Positions 1-7,280 of a stretch of 7,280 bases of DNA are shown here, piece by piece. The notes below the pieces were generated by a model. The model saw only the letters and a program-made list of their open reading frames with translations. It searched no databases and was not told the DNA's origin. The stretch is from assembly GCA_946539175.1 (NCBI GenBank), contig CAMNHH010000107.1, positions 1 through 7,280 of the forward strand. Reading direction: 5' to 3'. Positions within the stretch are counted from its first letter, which is position 1. Each line of letters opens with the position of its first letter. The position numbers were made by a program, and so were the translations under genes. Origin of the DNA: an uncultured Clostridia bacterium. Its GTDB lineage: Bacteria > Bacillota > Clostridia > Oscillospirales > Oscillospiraceae.

Positions 1-1114
1 GGGTGCGGAAGATCTCAGGCCGGTTCAGGCAGATCCGGATGGCCCGGACGCCCAGAGCGGGGTTCTCTTCCTTCTTCATGTCGAAGTAGGCCACCTGCTT
101 GTCGGCGCCGATGTCCAGGGTGCGGATGACCACCCGCTTGCCGTCCAGACCCTCGGCCACGGTCTTGTAGGCCTTGAACTGGGTCTCCTCGTCGGGGAAG
201 TCGCTGGCCTTCAGATACAGGAACTCGGAGCGGAACAGGCCGATGCCCTGGCCGTCGTTGTTCAGCACGGCGGGCAGATCCTCGGGGGACCCGATGTTGC
301 AGTAGACCATCAGCTCCCGGCCGTCCAGGGTCACGTCCTTCTGGCCCTTCATGGTGTCCATGAGGAGCTTCATCTCCTGCTGCTTCTTCAGCTTGGCGTT
401 GTAGGCGGCCAGGGTGATCTCGTCGGGCTCCAGCGCCACCTTGCCGGTCTCGCCGTCGATGTAGGCGGTGCGTCCCTCCAGCTCGGGCTTCAGGTTGTCG
501 CCCAGGCCGCAGATGGCGGGAATGCCCATGGTCCGGGCCAGGATGGCGGTGTGGGAGTTGCCGGAGCCTCCCTGGGTCATGAAGCCCAGGATCTTGGACT
601 TGTCCAGCTGCAGGGTCTCGGAGGGAGCCAGGTCGTCGGCGGCCAGCACCACGGGCACGTCGGAGTCGATGCCGCCCTCCACCACGCCCATCAGATTGTT
701 GAGGATGCGGGCGGTGACGTCCTTGATGTCGGCGGAGCGGGCCCGCATATAGGCGTCGTCCATGGCGGCAAACATGGCGGCAAACTGCTCGCCGGCCTGC
801 TGCACGGCGTACTCCATGTTGCACTGCTCCTCCTCCAGGGTCTGCATCATGCAGTCCACGAAGTCCTCGTCCTCCACGAACATGGCGTGGGTCTCAAAGA
901 GGACGGCGGCCTCGTCGCCGGCCTCCTCGCGGCACTTGTCGGCCAGCCGGTTGAGCTGCTCGATGGACTTCTCCTGGGCCTCGGCCAGACGGGCCTTTTC
1001 GGCCTCCAAATCGTCGACAGCCAGCTTGGTCACGGTGGCGTCAGAGCGGCGGAAGAAGTAGATGGGTCCGCTGGTCACACCCTTGGAAACGCCTTTGCCT
1101 TGTAATAAAATCAT
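1..1114 (-). CDS. ptsI: PTS Enzyme I (phosphoenolpyruvate-protein phosphotransferase), 3' part cut off by window edge
   Basis: Cytoplasmic enzyme that takes phosphate from PEP on a histidine and passes it to HPr. 371 codons are visible of a family length near 570, and the frame is open to the window edge. The N-terminal HPr-binding/phosphohistidine domain is complete: it starts MILLQGKGVSKGV and carries the active-site stretch GGSGNSHTAILAR with His188, matching the catalytic His189 of E. coli EI. The PEP-binding barrel begins with LFRSEFLYL (Arg295) and RTLDIGADK (Arg331), matching the two PEP-binding arginines near 296 and 332 in E. coli. The catalytic cysteine region lies beyond the edge. 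The ATG has an AGGAGGA ribosome site (1121-1127) six bases upstream. It lies 60 bases downstream of ptsH on the same strand and is probably cotranscribed with it. Identification is firm; the residue numbering comparison is from memory of the family. Confidence 0.97.
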   Translation of the reverse strand, partial: MILLQGKGVSKGVTSGPIYFFRRSDATVTKLAVDDLEAEKARLAEAQEKSIEQLNRLADKCREEAGDEAAVLFETHAMFVEDEDFVDCMMQTLEEEQCNMEYAVQQAGEQFAAMFAAMDDAYMRARSADIKDVTARILNNLMGVVEGGIDSDVPVVLAADDLAPSETLQLDKSKILGFMTQGGSGNSHTAILARTMGIPAICGLGDNLKPELEGRTAYIDGETGKVALEPDEITLAAYNAKLKKQQEMKLLMDTMKGQKDVTLDGRELMVYCNIGSPEDLPAVLNNDGQGIGLFRSEFLYLKASDFPDEETQFKAYKTVAEGLDGKRVVIRTLDIGADKQVAYFDMKKEENPALGVRAIRICLNRPEIFRT

Positions 1115-1135
1115 TGTATGTCCTCCTGTGAAATG

Positions 1136-1163
1136 ACAGGGCGGGGTCGTGGCCCCGCCCTGT
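1136..1163 (-). promoter_or_regulatory. ptsH-ptsI intercistronic hairpin
   Basis: A perfect 11-bp inverted repeat, ACAGGGCGGGG and CCCCGCCCTGT, encloses a 6-nt loop. It sits between the ptsH stop and the ptsI ribosome site, about 8 bases before that site in the direction of transcription. On the minus strand it is not followed by a run of T, so a full intrinsic terminator for ptsH is unlikely. A partial attenuator, an RNA-processing site or a 3' stabiliser for ptsH mRNA fits better. Such a device would give more HPr than Enzyme I, the usual cellular ratio. On the plus strand TGTTTTGTT follows the stem, so it could also stop antisense transcription. The structure is directly visible; its role is inferred. 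Confidence 0.6.
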
Positions 1164-1174
1164 TTTGTTGGTCC

Positions 1175-1435
1175 TTACAGATTCTCTTCCAGGAACTTTC
1201 TGACTTCCTCGATGGCCTTGTCCTCGTCGGGGCCTTCGGCGGCGACGGTGATGGTGTGGCCGCTCTTGATGCCCATGGCCATGACCTTCATCAGCTGGGA
1301 AGCCTTGACGGTGTTGCCGTCCTTGGAGATGGTGACGACGGTGTCACCGAAGCCCTTGGCCAGCTTGGCGAACATACCGGCGGGGCGGGCGTGGATCCCC
1401 AGGGGGTCCTTGATGGTATAGTCGAACTGCTTCAT
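1175..1435 (-). CDS. ptsH: HPr phosphocarrier protein
   Basis: Small cytoplasmic phosphocarrier (86 aa, usual length 85-88) that accepts phosphate from Enzyme I and hands it to sugar-specific EIIA domains. The phosphorylated histidine is His15 in the canonical context GIHARPAG. The helix that follows reads LMKVMAMGIKSG, close to other HPr proteins. The regulatory site phosphorylated by HPr kinase in many Firmicutes (Ser46) appears altered. Aligning back from the conserved LMxxMxxG segment places Gln47 at that site, with Ser46 of this protein one residue earlier, because there is a one-residue insertion before residue 40. A second, more diverged ribosome site (AAGGAAA) abuts the ATG and AAAGGAG lies 10 bases upstream. 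It is the first gene of the leftward ptsHI unit, with its own promoter in the divergent region. Crh is an alternative for HPr-like proteins, but His15 and the linked ptsI argue for a true HPr. Confidence 0.96.
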   Translation of the reverse strand: MKQFDYTIKDPLGIHARPAGMFAKLAKGFGDTVVTISKDGNTVKASQLMKVMAMGIKSGHTITVAAEGPDEDKAIEEVRKFLEENL

Positions 1436-1475
1436 TTTCCTTAGACTCCTTTACTTTGAAAATAGTTGAATTGCA

Positions 1476-1489
1476 TGAAATCGGTTTCA
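1476..1489. promoter_or_regulatory. LacI-family/cre-like operator in the ptsH leader
   Basis: The 14-mer TGAAATCGGTTTCA is palindromic except for the two bases beside the central CG, and fits the cre consensus TGWNANCGNTNWCA at every position. Its half-sites are identical to those of the second site at 1689-1702. It lies about 18-31 bases downstream of the predicted ptsH start, where bound protein would block RNA polymerase. It could bind the LacI-type regulator encoded in this window, CcpA, or both; sequence alone does not decide. Confidence 0.65.
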
Positions 1490-1512
1490 AAACCATATGC
1501 CTTCTCCCGAAT

Positions 1513-1541
1513 ATTTTACACGCTTTTTCAAGCGCTGTCTA
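1513..1541 (-). promoter_or_regulatory. Predicted sigma-A promoter for ptsHI
   Basis: On the minus strand the -35 element TAGACA (1541-1536) is separated by exactly 17 bases from the -10 element TAAAAT (1518-1513), each one base off consensus. The expected start is near 1506, giving a leader of about 70 bases before ptsH. A short inverted repeat (CGCTT/AAGCG, 1521-1534) lies in the spacer and could be a regulator site or chance. Confidence 0.65.
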
Positions 1542-1567
1542 TATGGGAATGTGAACAAGAAACAATT

Positions 1568-1588
1568 GTATTTTTTGTGCAAAAATAC
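1568..1588. repeat. AT-rich 8-bp inverted repeat between the divergent promoters
   Basis: GTATTTTT and AAAAATAC are perfect inverted arms around the 5-nt centre TGTGC. The repeat lies upstream of both promoters, about 27 bases from the ptsH -35 and 65 bases from the sucrose-operon -35. No T run follows on either strand, so it is not a terminator. It may be a binding site for another regulator, a bendable A-tract element, or incidental in AT-rich DNA. Confidence 0.4.
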
Positions 1589-1652
1589 GATATATGGCGG
1601 CTCTGCCGGGAGGACTCCGGTAAATTTGCCCAGAAAAGCCTGCGATTTGCTC

Positions 1653-1681
1653 TTGCATTTGCGCGTCCGCTGTGGTATGAT
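1653..1681 (+). promoter_or_regulatory. Predicted extended -10 promoter of the sucrose operon
   Basis: The -35 TTGCAT (1653-1658) is weak, but it is followed after 17 bases by TATGAT (1676-1681), preceded by TG one base upstream (TGG-TATGAT), which makes an extended -10 element. The predicted start is near 1688, immediately before the operator at 1689-1702, so a bound repressor would cover the start site. The leader to the first ATG is about 67 bases. Confidence 0.68.
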
Positions 1682-1688
1682 ATTACAG

Positions 1689-1702
1689 TGAAAACGTTTT
1701 CA
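1689..1702. promoter_or_regulatory. LacI-family/cre-like operator at the sucrose operon start site
   Basis: TGAAAACGTTTTCA is a perfect 14-bp palindrome with a central CG, the hallmark of LacI-family operators, where the hinge-helix leucine pair inserts at the CpG. It also satisfies the cre consensus. It starts at about +2 of the predicted transcript. The regulator gene lies two genes into this operon, so autoregulated repression is the simplest reading; CcpA-mediated catabolite repression is the alternative. Confidence 0.75.
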
Positions 1703-1727
1703 GCAACGGTCCGGAACGACCGCTGCT
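1702..1727 (+). other. Hairpin in the 5' leader of the sucrose operon
   Basis: AGCA-A-CGGTC pairs with GACCG-C-TGCT around the loop CGGAAC, a stem of nine pairs with one A-C mismatch. It begins at the last base of the operator and ends 15 bases before the GGGGAGG ribosome site. It has no following T run and does not resemble a RAT antiterminator as I remember it. It may stabilise the 5' end of the mRNA, or be incidental. Confidence 0.35.
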
Positions 1728-1754
1728 TCCACCTGTGATTCCGGGGAGGCGCTT

Positions 1755-3565
<1,811 letters not shown>

Positions 3566-3569
<4 letters not shown>

Positions 3570-4549
3570 ATATGAAGGAGCTGGCGAAGCTGGCGGGGGT
3601 CTCCCCGGCAGCGGTCAGCCGCTATCTCAACGGCGGGCCCCTCAGCGAGGAGAAACGGCGGATCATCCGCGCCGCGGTGGAGAAGACCGGCTACCAGCCG
3701 GACCCCGCGGCCCAGATGCTCCGCACCCGCAGCACCGACGTGGTGGGGCTCGTCGTCCCGAAGCTGGACTCCGAGTCCGTGTCCCGCCTGGCGGCGGGGG
3801 CCTCGGAGCTGCTGGCAGAGGCGGGCTACGCCTGTCAGTTGGGCGTCAGCGGCAACGACCCGGAGAAGGAGCTGGCCTTTCTCCAGCTCTTTCAGAATCG
3901 CTCCGCCGCCGGCGTTATCCTGATGGGAACGGTGATGACCCCGGGGCTGGAGAGCTTCCTGCGGCGCGGGGCCCTGCCCGTGGTGGTGGCCGGCCAGCGC
4001 TTTCGGGGGGTTCCCTGCGTCTATCACGACGATTACGGCGCGGCGCTGGAGCTGACCCGATTGGTGATGGCCCGGGGGCGGAGGCGCCCGGTTTACATCG
4101 GCGCCATCGAGCAGGACGCCGCCGCGGGCCTTGCCCGCCGCCGGGGCGTCCAGGCGGGACTCCGGGAGGCGGGACTGGACCCGGAGCTGCCCCGGGAAAT
4201 CAGCAGCTTTGAGATCGAAGGGGGGCGGGCCGCCATGGAGCGGCTGCTGGCCCGGGTCCCGGAGCTGGACGCGGTGCTCTGCGCCACGGACCGGATGGCC
4301 TTCGGGGCCATGCAGGCCCTGCGGGAGGCCGGCAGGCGTCTGCCCGAGGAGGTCAGCGTCACCGGCATGGGGGACAGTTGGGGCGGCGAGCACATCCGGC
4401 CCCATCTGACCACCGCCCGCTTCTACTATAAGACCTGCGGCGAGACCGCCGCCCGCCTGCTGATCGAGAGCCTGACCGAGCGGGACCGCTCCGCTCCGGT
4501 GCAGCAGGTGGAGCTGAGCTACACCATCCAGGAACGAGATTCCGTCTAA
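3566..4549 (+). CDS. LacI-family transcriptional regulator (ScrR-like, probable sucrose operon repressor)
   Basis: 327 aa, usual LacI/GalR length. The N-terminal helix-turn-helix (MKELAKLAGVSPAAVSRYLN, residues 3-22) is canonical, with Arg19 and Asn22 conserved. The hinge helix AAQMLRTRST (48-57) keeps the leucine (Leu52) that inserts at a central CpG. A periplasmic-binding-like effector domain follows from about residue 59 (VVGLVVP) to the end. The two recognition positions are Pro14-Ala15, where LacI has Tyr-Gln and CcpA Met-Ala, so it is not CcpA itself. Its ATG overlaps the TGA of the preceding gene in an ATGA, indicating translational coupling; an internal ATG two codons later is possible. 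Both CG-centred palindromes in the divergent region are plausible targets. The effector is unknown: sucrose, sucrose-6-phosphate and fructose are candidates by context. The name ScrR rests on neighbours, not on a distinguishing residue. Confidence 0.9.
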
Positions 4550-4580
4550 ATCAATCTGCGAAAGGAATGGAGGATGCTCC

Positions 4581-6035
4581 ATGAAAGAATGGACCCGCGA
4601 TGAGCGTTACCGGGTGCTGCAAAGCCCCGACGAGATCAAGGAGCTGTACGAGCAGGTGAAGCAGGCCCCCTGGCGGCAGCACTACCACGTGCAGCCGGTC
4701 ACCGGCCTGTCCTCGGACCCCAACGGCTTCGCCCTGCATCGGGGCGTGTGGCACCTGTGCTACCAGTGGTGCCCCTGGGGCGCGGTTCACGGCCTGAAAT
4801 ACTGGTATCACGTCACCAGCCCGGATCTGATCCACTGGACCAACCGGGGCATCGGCCTGGCCCCGGACCGGGATTACGACAACAAGGGCGCCCACTCCGG
4901 CTCCGCAATCTCCGTGGGAGACGAGCTCTACTTCTATTACACCGGCAACCACCGGGACGAGAACTGGGTCCGGACCCCCTGGACCTGCGCTGCGGTGCTG
5001 GAGCCCGACGGCAAACTGAAGAAGCTGCCCGAGCCCCTCTTCGGGCCCCGGGACGACCATTCTGAGCACCAGCGGGACCCCAAGGTGGTCTGGAACGCGG
5101 AAAAGCAGCGGTATTACATCTTCATCGGCGCTCAGACCCTGGATAAGCGGGGCTGCGTGCTGGTCTATGAATCCGAACAGCCCCTGGAGGGCTGGCGCTT
5201 CGCGGGCGAGCTGAAGGTGCCCGGCTACGAGGCCTTCGGCGGCATGTGGGAGTGTCCCTACATCACCCGGGTGGGGGGCAGGGACCTGCTGATCTTCTCC
5301 CCCCAGTACACCACCCTGCCGGGCCGGGGCGCCAGCACCAACCACAACGTCTACTTCCTGGGCTCCATGGACTACGATACCCTGACCTTCACCCCCGACG
5401 GCCCCTATCACTTCCTGGACTACGGCTTCGATTTCTACGCCGCCCAGGGCGCCGCCAACGTGACGGACCCGGAGAAGGCCATTCTGATCGCCTGGATCGG
5501 CCTGCCGGACAACCACTACCCCTCCGCGGAGGACGACTGGGAGGGCAGCATGAGCCTGCCCCGGGAGCTGCGGGTTGCGGACGGAAAGCTGCTGCAGACC
5601 CCCATTTCCGGCATCGAGGCCCTGCGCGCCTGCGAGAAGCCGGACGACGGGGTCCTGCCCGACGCCTGTGAGCTGGAGCTCCGGATCCCGGCGGGGGACT
5701 TCGATCTGGCCCTGCTGGCCCGGGCCGACGGCTCCGGCGGTCTGCGGCTCCGCTATGACGCCGCCTCCGGGATCTGCAGCCTGGACCGCAGCGGCATGAA
5801 GCAGCGCTTCAACACCCAGGTCTTCGAGCGGCTGGAGCTGCCCCTGGAGAACGGCCTGCGCAGCCTGCGGATCTTCCTGGACAGCAGCTCCGCCGAGCTC
5901 TTCTTCAACGACGGCGAGGCCGTCTTCACCACCCACCTCTACCCCGAGGAGGACGAGCACTACATGACCCACTCCCCGGCGGAGCTGAAGCTTTGGGCGC
6001 TGAAGGACTCCGTTACGGACGAGTTTGTGGTTTGA
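4581..6035 (+). CDS. scrB: Sucrose-6-phosphate hydrolase (GH32 beta-fructofuranosidase)
   Basis: 484 aa, cytoplasmic. It splits sucrose-6-phosphate from the PTS into glucose-6-phosphate and fructose. The five-bladed GH32 propeller spans roughly residues 35-345 and a C-terminal beta-sandwich follows. All three catalytic acids are present: nucleophile Asp46 (SDPNGF), transition-state Asp166 (QRDPKV), acid/base Glu224 (MWECPYI). Further family signatures are YQWCPWG, FSPQ, LDYGFDFYA and SLPREL. The residue before the nucleophile is odd: most GH32 proteins have NDPNG, but here Asn is Ser (GLSSDPNG). The ATG follows GGAGG (4569-4573) by seven bases; two upstream ATGs are out of frame. It lies 31 bases after the regulator and 40 before the phosphatase gene. 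Beside a sucrose-type EIIBC, sucrose-6-phosphate is the likeliest substrate; activity on other fructosides cannot be excluded. Confidence 0.92.
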   Translation: MKEWTRDERYRVLQSPDEIKELYEQVKQAPWRQHYHVQPVTGLSSDPNGFALHRGVWHLCYQWCPWGAVHGLKYWYHVTSPDLIHWTNRGIGLAPDRDYDNKGAHSGSAISVGDELYFYYTGNHRDENWVRTPWTCAAVLEPDGKLKKLPEPLFGPRDDHSEHQRDPKVVWNAEKQRYYIFIGAQTLDKRGCVLVYESEQPLEGWRFAGELKVPGYEAFGGMWECPYITRVGGRDLLIFSPQYTTLPGRGASTNHNVYFLGSMDYDTLTFTPDGPYHFLDYGFDFYAAQGAANVTDPEKAILIAWIGLPDNHYPSAEDDWEGSMSLPRELRVADGKLLQTPISGIEALRACEKPDDGVLPDACELELRIPAGDFDLALLARADGSGGLRLRYDAASGICSLDRSGMKQRFNTQVFERLELPLENGLRSLRIFLDSSSAELFFNDGEAVFTTHLYPEEDEHYMTHSPAELKLWALKDSVTDEFVV

Positions 6036-6063
6036 CGCGGGGGCTCAGCGAGGGCCCGCCGGG

Positions 6064-6069
6064 AAGGAG
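6064..6069 (+). promoter_or_regulatory. Ribosome binding site that fixes the HAD phosphatase start
   Basis: AAGGAG lies six bases before the ATG at 6076. The open frame extends upstream to another ATG at 6025, but that one overlaps the end of scrB, has no such site, and would add 17 residues before the conserved MKKVFASDFDGT start. The start at 6076 is therefore preferred. Confidence 0.85.
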
Positions 6070-6075
6070 TTTACG

Positions 6076-6834
6076 ATGAAAAAGGTTTTCGCTTCCGACT
6101 TCGACGGCACCATGTACTTCTACAAGGCGGAGGTCAAGCTGCCGCCGGAGAACGTGGAGGCCATTCGCCGCTGGCAGGCCGCGGGCCATCTCTTCGGCCT
6201 CTGCACCGGCCGCCAGGTGGGGGGCCTGACCCCCTTTATCAACGGTCTGGTGGAGCCGGACTTCTACATTACCTCCACCGGCGCCAACATTGTGGACCGG
6301 GATCTGAAGCCCATCTACAAGCGGGGCGTGGACCGGGCCGCGGCGGACGCCATCGTCCGGGAGATGCGGCCCAGGGGCTACCGGCTGACGCTGGACGTGG
6401 AGGGGGACATCTGCGTCTTCGCCCGGATGGACTACCCGGGCTTCTACTATGTGATCAACGGCGTGGAGGAAGCCCCGGAGGGTCTGATCCACCAGGTCAG
6501 CATCCACACCGAGAGCCCCGAAGAGGCCGCCGCCGTCAGCGCCTGGGTCAACGAGCGCTTCGGCCAATACGTCAACGCCTTTCAGAACGTCCAGGAGGTG
6601 GACATCGCCCCCCTGGGCTGCACCAAGGGCAAGGGCGTGCTGCTGCTGAAGGAGTACATGAAGCAGAAGTACGGAGACGTCACCCTCTACGGCATCGGGG
6701 ATTCCGTCAACGATCTGCCCCTGCTGGAGGCCTCCGATCTCAGCTACACCTTCCCCTACGCCCCGGATTTTGTGCAGAAAAAGGCCACCAGGGTCGTGCC
6801 CACCATCGTGGACGCCCTGATGGAGAATATTTAA
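6076..6834 (+). CDS. HAD superfamily IIB (Cof-type) sugar phosphatase
   Basis: 252 aa, cytoplasmic; a magnesium-dependent phosphatase by family. All four HAD motifs are in place: motif I DFDGT with nucleophile Asp8 and acid/base Asp10, motif II CTGR with Thr44, motif III CTKGKG with Lys184, motif IV GDSVND with Asp209 and Asp213. The roughly 100 residues between motifs II and III form the type-C2 cap that selects the substrate. Cof-type enzymes usually hydrolyse sugar phosphates with broad specificity, and the sucrose-6F-phosphate phosphatases of plants and cyanobacteria belong to the same HAD IIB group. Sitting between scrB and the sucrose-type transporter, it could relieve sugar-phosphate stress or release free sucrose from sucrose-6-phosphate; both roles are inference. 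A mannose- or trehalose-phosphate phosphatase-like role is less supported. It begins 40 bases after scrB and is followed after 54 bases by the EIIBC gene. Confidence 0.9.
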   Translation: MKKVFASDFDGTMYFYKAEVKLPPENVEAIRRWQAAGHLFGLCTGRQVGGLTPFINGLVEPDFYITSTGANIVDRDLKPIYKRGVDRAAADAIVREMRPRGYRLTLDVEGDICVFARMDYPGFYYVINGVEEAPEGLIHQVSIHTESPEEAAAVSAWVNERFGQYVNAFQNVQEVDIAPLGCTKGKGVLLLKEYMKQKYGDVTLYGIGDSVNDLPLLEASDLSYTFPYAPDFVQKKATRVVPTIVDALMENI

Positions 6835-6841
6835 TTTGTAA

Positions 6842-6862
6842 TTTTCAGCGATTCGCTGAAAA
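6842..6862. repeat. Intercistronic hairpin before the EIIBC gene
   Basis: TTTTCAGCG and CGCTGAAAA are perfect 9-bp arms around ATT, just after the phosphatase stop and 26 bases before the EIIBC start. On the plus strand A residues follow, not T, so it is not a normal rightward terminator; on the minus strand only TTA follows. Likely uses are mRNA processing or 3'-end protection, giving the transporter a different expression level, or a palindromic protein site. It differs from the two operators because it lacks a central CG. Confidence 0.5.
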
Positions 6863-6888
6863 AATAAAGGAAAAGGAGAGAAATCTCA

Positions 6889-7280
6889 ATGGCACTCGAT
6901 TATCGCAAGTGCGCTGAGGAGATCTTTGCCAACTTAGGCGGCAAGGACAACATCATCAGCGCGGCCCACTGTGCCACCCGCCTCCGCCTGGTCATTGCCG
7001 ACAACAGCAAGGTGAACTCCAAGGCCCTGGAGGACGTGGACGGCGTCAAGGGCATGTTTGAATCCAACGGTCAGCTCCAGCTGATCATCGGCACCGGCAC
7101 CGTCAACAAGGTCTACGACGAGTTCCTGGCCGTCACCGGGCTCACCGCCGCCACCAAGGCGGAGGTCAAGGAGGCCGCCGCCTCCAAGATGCCCCTGTGG
7201 AAGAAGATCCTCAAGACCCCCGGCGACATCTTCGTTCCCATCCTCCCCGCCATCGTGGCCTCCGGCCTGATGATGGGCCT
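6889..7280 (+). CDS. scrA: Sucrose-type PTS transporter EIIBC, N-terminal part (cut by window edge)
   Basis: 130 complete codons are visible, open at the right edge. The EIIB domain of the glucose-sucrose PTS family covers about residues 1-90, with phosphorylated Cys28 in AAHCATRLRL, followed by DGVKGMF and GTGTVNKVY. A short charged linker leads at about residue 112 to IFVPILPAIVASGL, the start of the first EIIC membrane segment. This stretch and the whole B domain closely resemble enteric ScrA and other sucrose-specific EIIBC proteins as I remember them. The protein imports a disaccharide while phosphorylating its glucose C6. Trehalose-type EIIBC proteins are related, but the adjacent GH32 hydrolase favours sucrose. 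The ATG is preceded by AGGAG ten bases upstream. Whether an EIIA domain is fused at the C-terminus cannot be seen. Confidence 0.93.
   Translation, partial: MALDYRKCAEEIFANLGGKDNIISAAHCATRLRLVIADNSKVNSKALEDVDGVKGMFESNGQLQLIIGTGTVNKVYDEFLAVTGLTAATKAEVKEAAASKMPLWKKILKTPGDIFVPILPAIVASGLMMG

Larger units (their letters stand above)
1436..1754. promoter_or_regulatory. Divergent control region between ptsHI and the sucrose operon
   Basis: This 319-bp gap is clearly AT-richer than the genes on either side and contains no convincing gene. Reading left to right it holds: the ptsH ribosome site and leader, a LacI-type operator (1476-1489), a leftward promoter (1513-1541) with a small inverted repeat in its spacer (CGCTT, TTTC, AAGCG at 1521-1534), an 8-bp AT-rich inverted repeat (1568-1588), a rightward extended -10 promoter (1653-1681), a second operator (1689-1702), a leader hairpin (1702-1727) and the GGGGAGG ribosome site (1743-1749) of the first rightward gene. 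The arrangement suggests coordinated control of the general PTS genes and the sugar-specific operon. Confidence 0.8.

Noticed and set aside
15..824. 269-codon minus-strand frame at the left edge, and plus-strand frames between 468 and 1105
   Set aside because: These are other frames of ptsI. The real Enzyme I frame runs from 1114 to the window edge with its active-site histidine and PEP-binding arginines.
1136..1166. Hairpin plus TTTT read as a rightward intrinsic terminator
   Set aside because: No plus-strand gene ends here and the flanking genes are on the minus strand, so an intercistronic role in ptsHI is more sensible, though blocking antisense transcription remains possible.
1566..1594. 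Possible second rightward promoter TTGTAT, 17 nt, GATATA
   Set aside because: Both hexamers are weak and overlap the AT-rich inverted repeat; the extended -10 promoter next to the operator is clearly better.
1466..1738. Plus-strand 90-codon open frame in the divergent control region
   Set aside because: No ribosome site, no resemblance to a known protein, and it spans both promoters and both operators.
4551..5972. 473-codon minus-strand open frame opposite scrB
   Set aside because: Same shadow effect; the composition is dominated by Val, Gly, Gln and Ala, no domain is visible, and it lies entirely under a gene with catalytic motifs.
6025..6075. Upstream ATG extending the HAD phosphatase by 17 residues
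   Set aside because: It overlaps the end of scrB, lacks a good ribosome site, and the added residues are not family-like; the ATG at 6076 has AAGGAG at proper spacing.

Overview
This window most likely comes from a GC-rich anaerobic Firmicute of the Oscillospiraceae/Ruminococcaceae kind (Flavonifractor- or Oscillibacter-like). The reasons are strong AGGAGG-type ribosome binding sites, GC-rich genes around an AT-rich control region, Firmicutes-style PTS proteins and a clostridial-type HPr. The taxonomy is inference from style, not from a search. The window is a sugar-PTS locus with two divergent transcription units.

Left arm, minus strand: ptsH (HPr) followed by ptsI (Enzyme I, running off the left edge). 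These are the general phosphotransferase proteins that carry phosphate from PEP to every PTS sugar transporter. A perfect 11-bp GC hairpin lies between them.

Centre (about 1436-1754): a 319-bp AT-rich divergent control region. It holds a good promoter for ptsH (TAGACA, 17 nt, TAAAAT), a good extended -10 promoter for the rightward operon (TTGCAT, 17 nt, TATGAT), and two palindromes with identical half-sites, TGAAA-n-CG-n-TTTCA. Each palindrome lies just downstream of one predicted transcription start. They look like operators for a LacI-family protein: the regulator encoded here, CcpA, or both.

Right arm, plus strand: an amylosucrase-family GH13 enzyme, a LacI-family regulator whose start overlaps the previous stop (ATGA), a GH32 sucrose-6-phosphate hydrolase (scrB), a Cof-type HAD phosphatase, and the first 130 codons of a sucrose-type PTS EIIBC (scrA-like). 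Gaps are -4, 31, 40 and 54 nt, consistent with one operon. No fructokinase is visible.

Together the genes describe sucrose uptake and use. HPr and EI energise the transporter, the EIIBC imports sucrose as sucrose-6-phosphate, and ScrB splits it to glucose-6-phosphate and fructose. The unusual part is the amylosucrase, which by family needs unphosphorylated sucrose. The HAD phosphatase in the same operon could supply it, giving a second branch from imported sucrose to alpha-glucan. That branch is a hypothesis.
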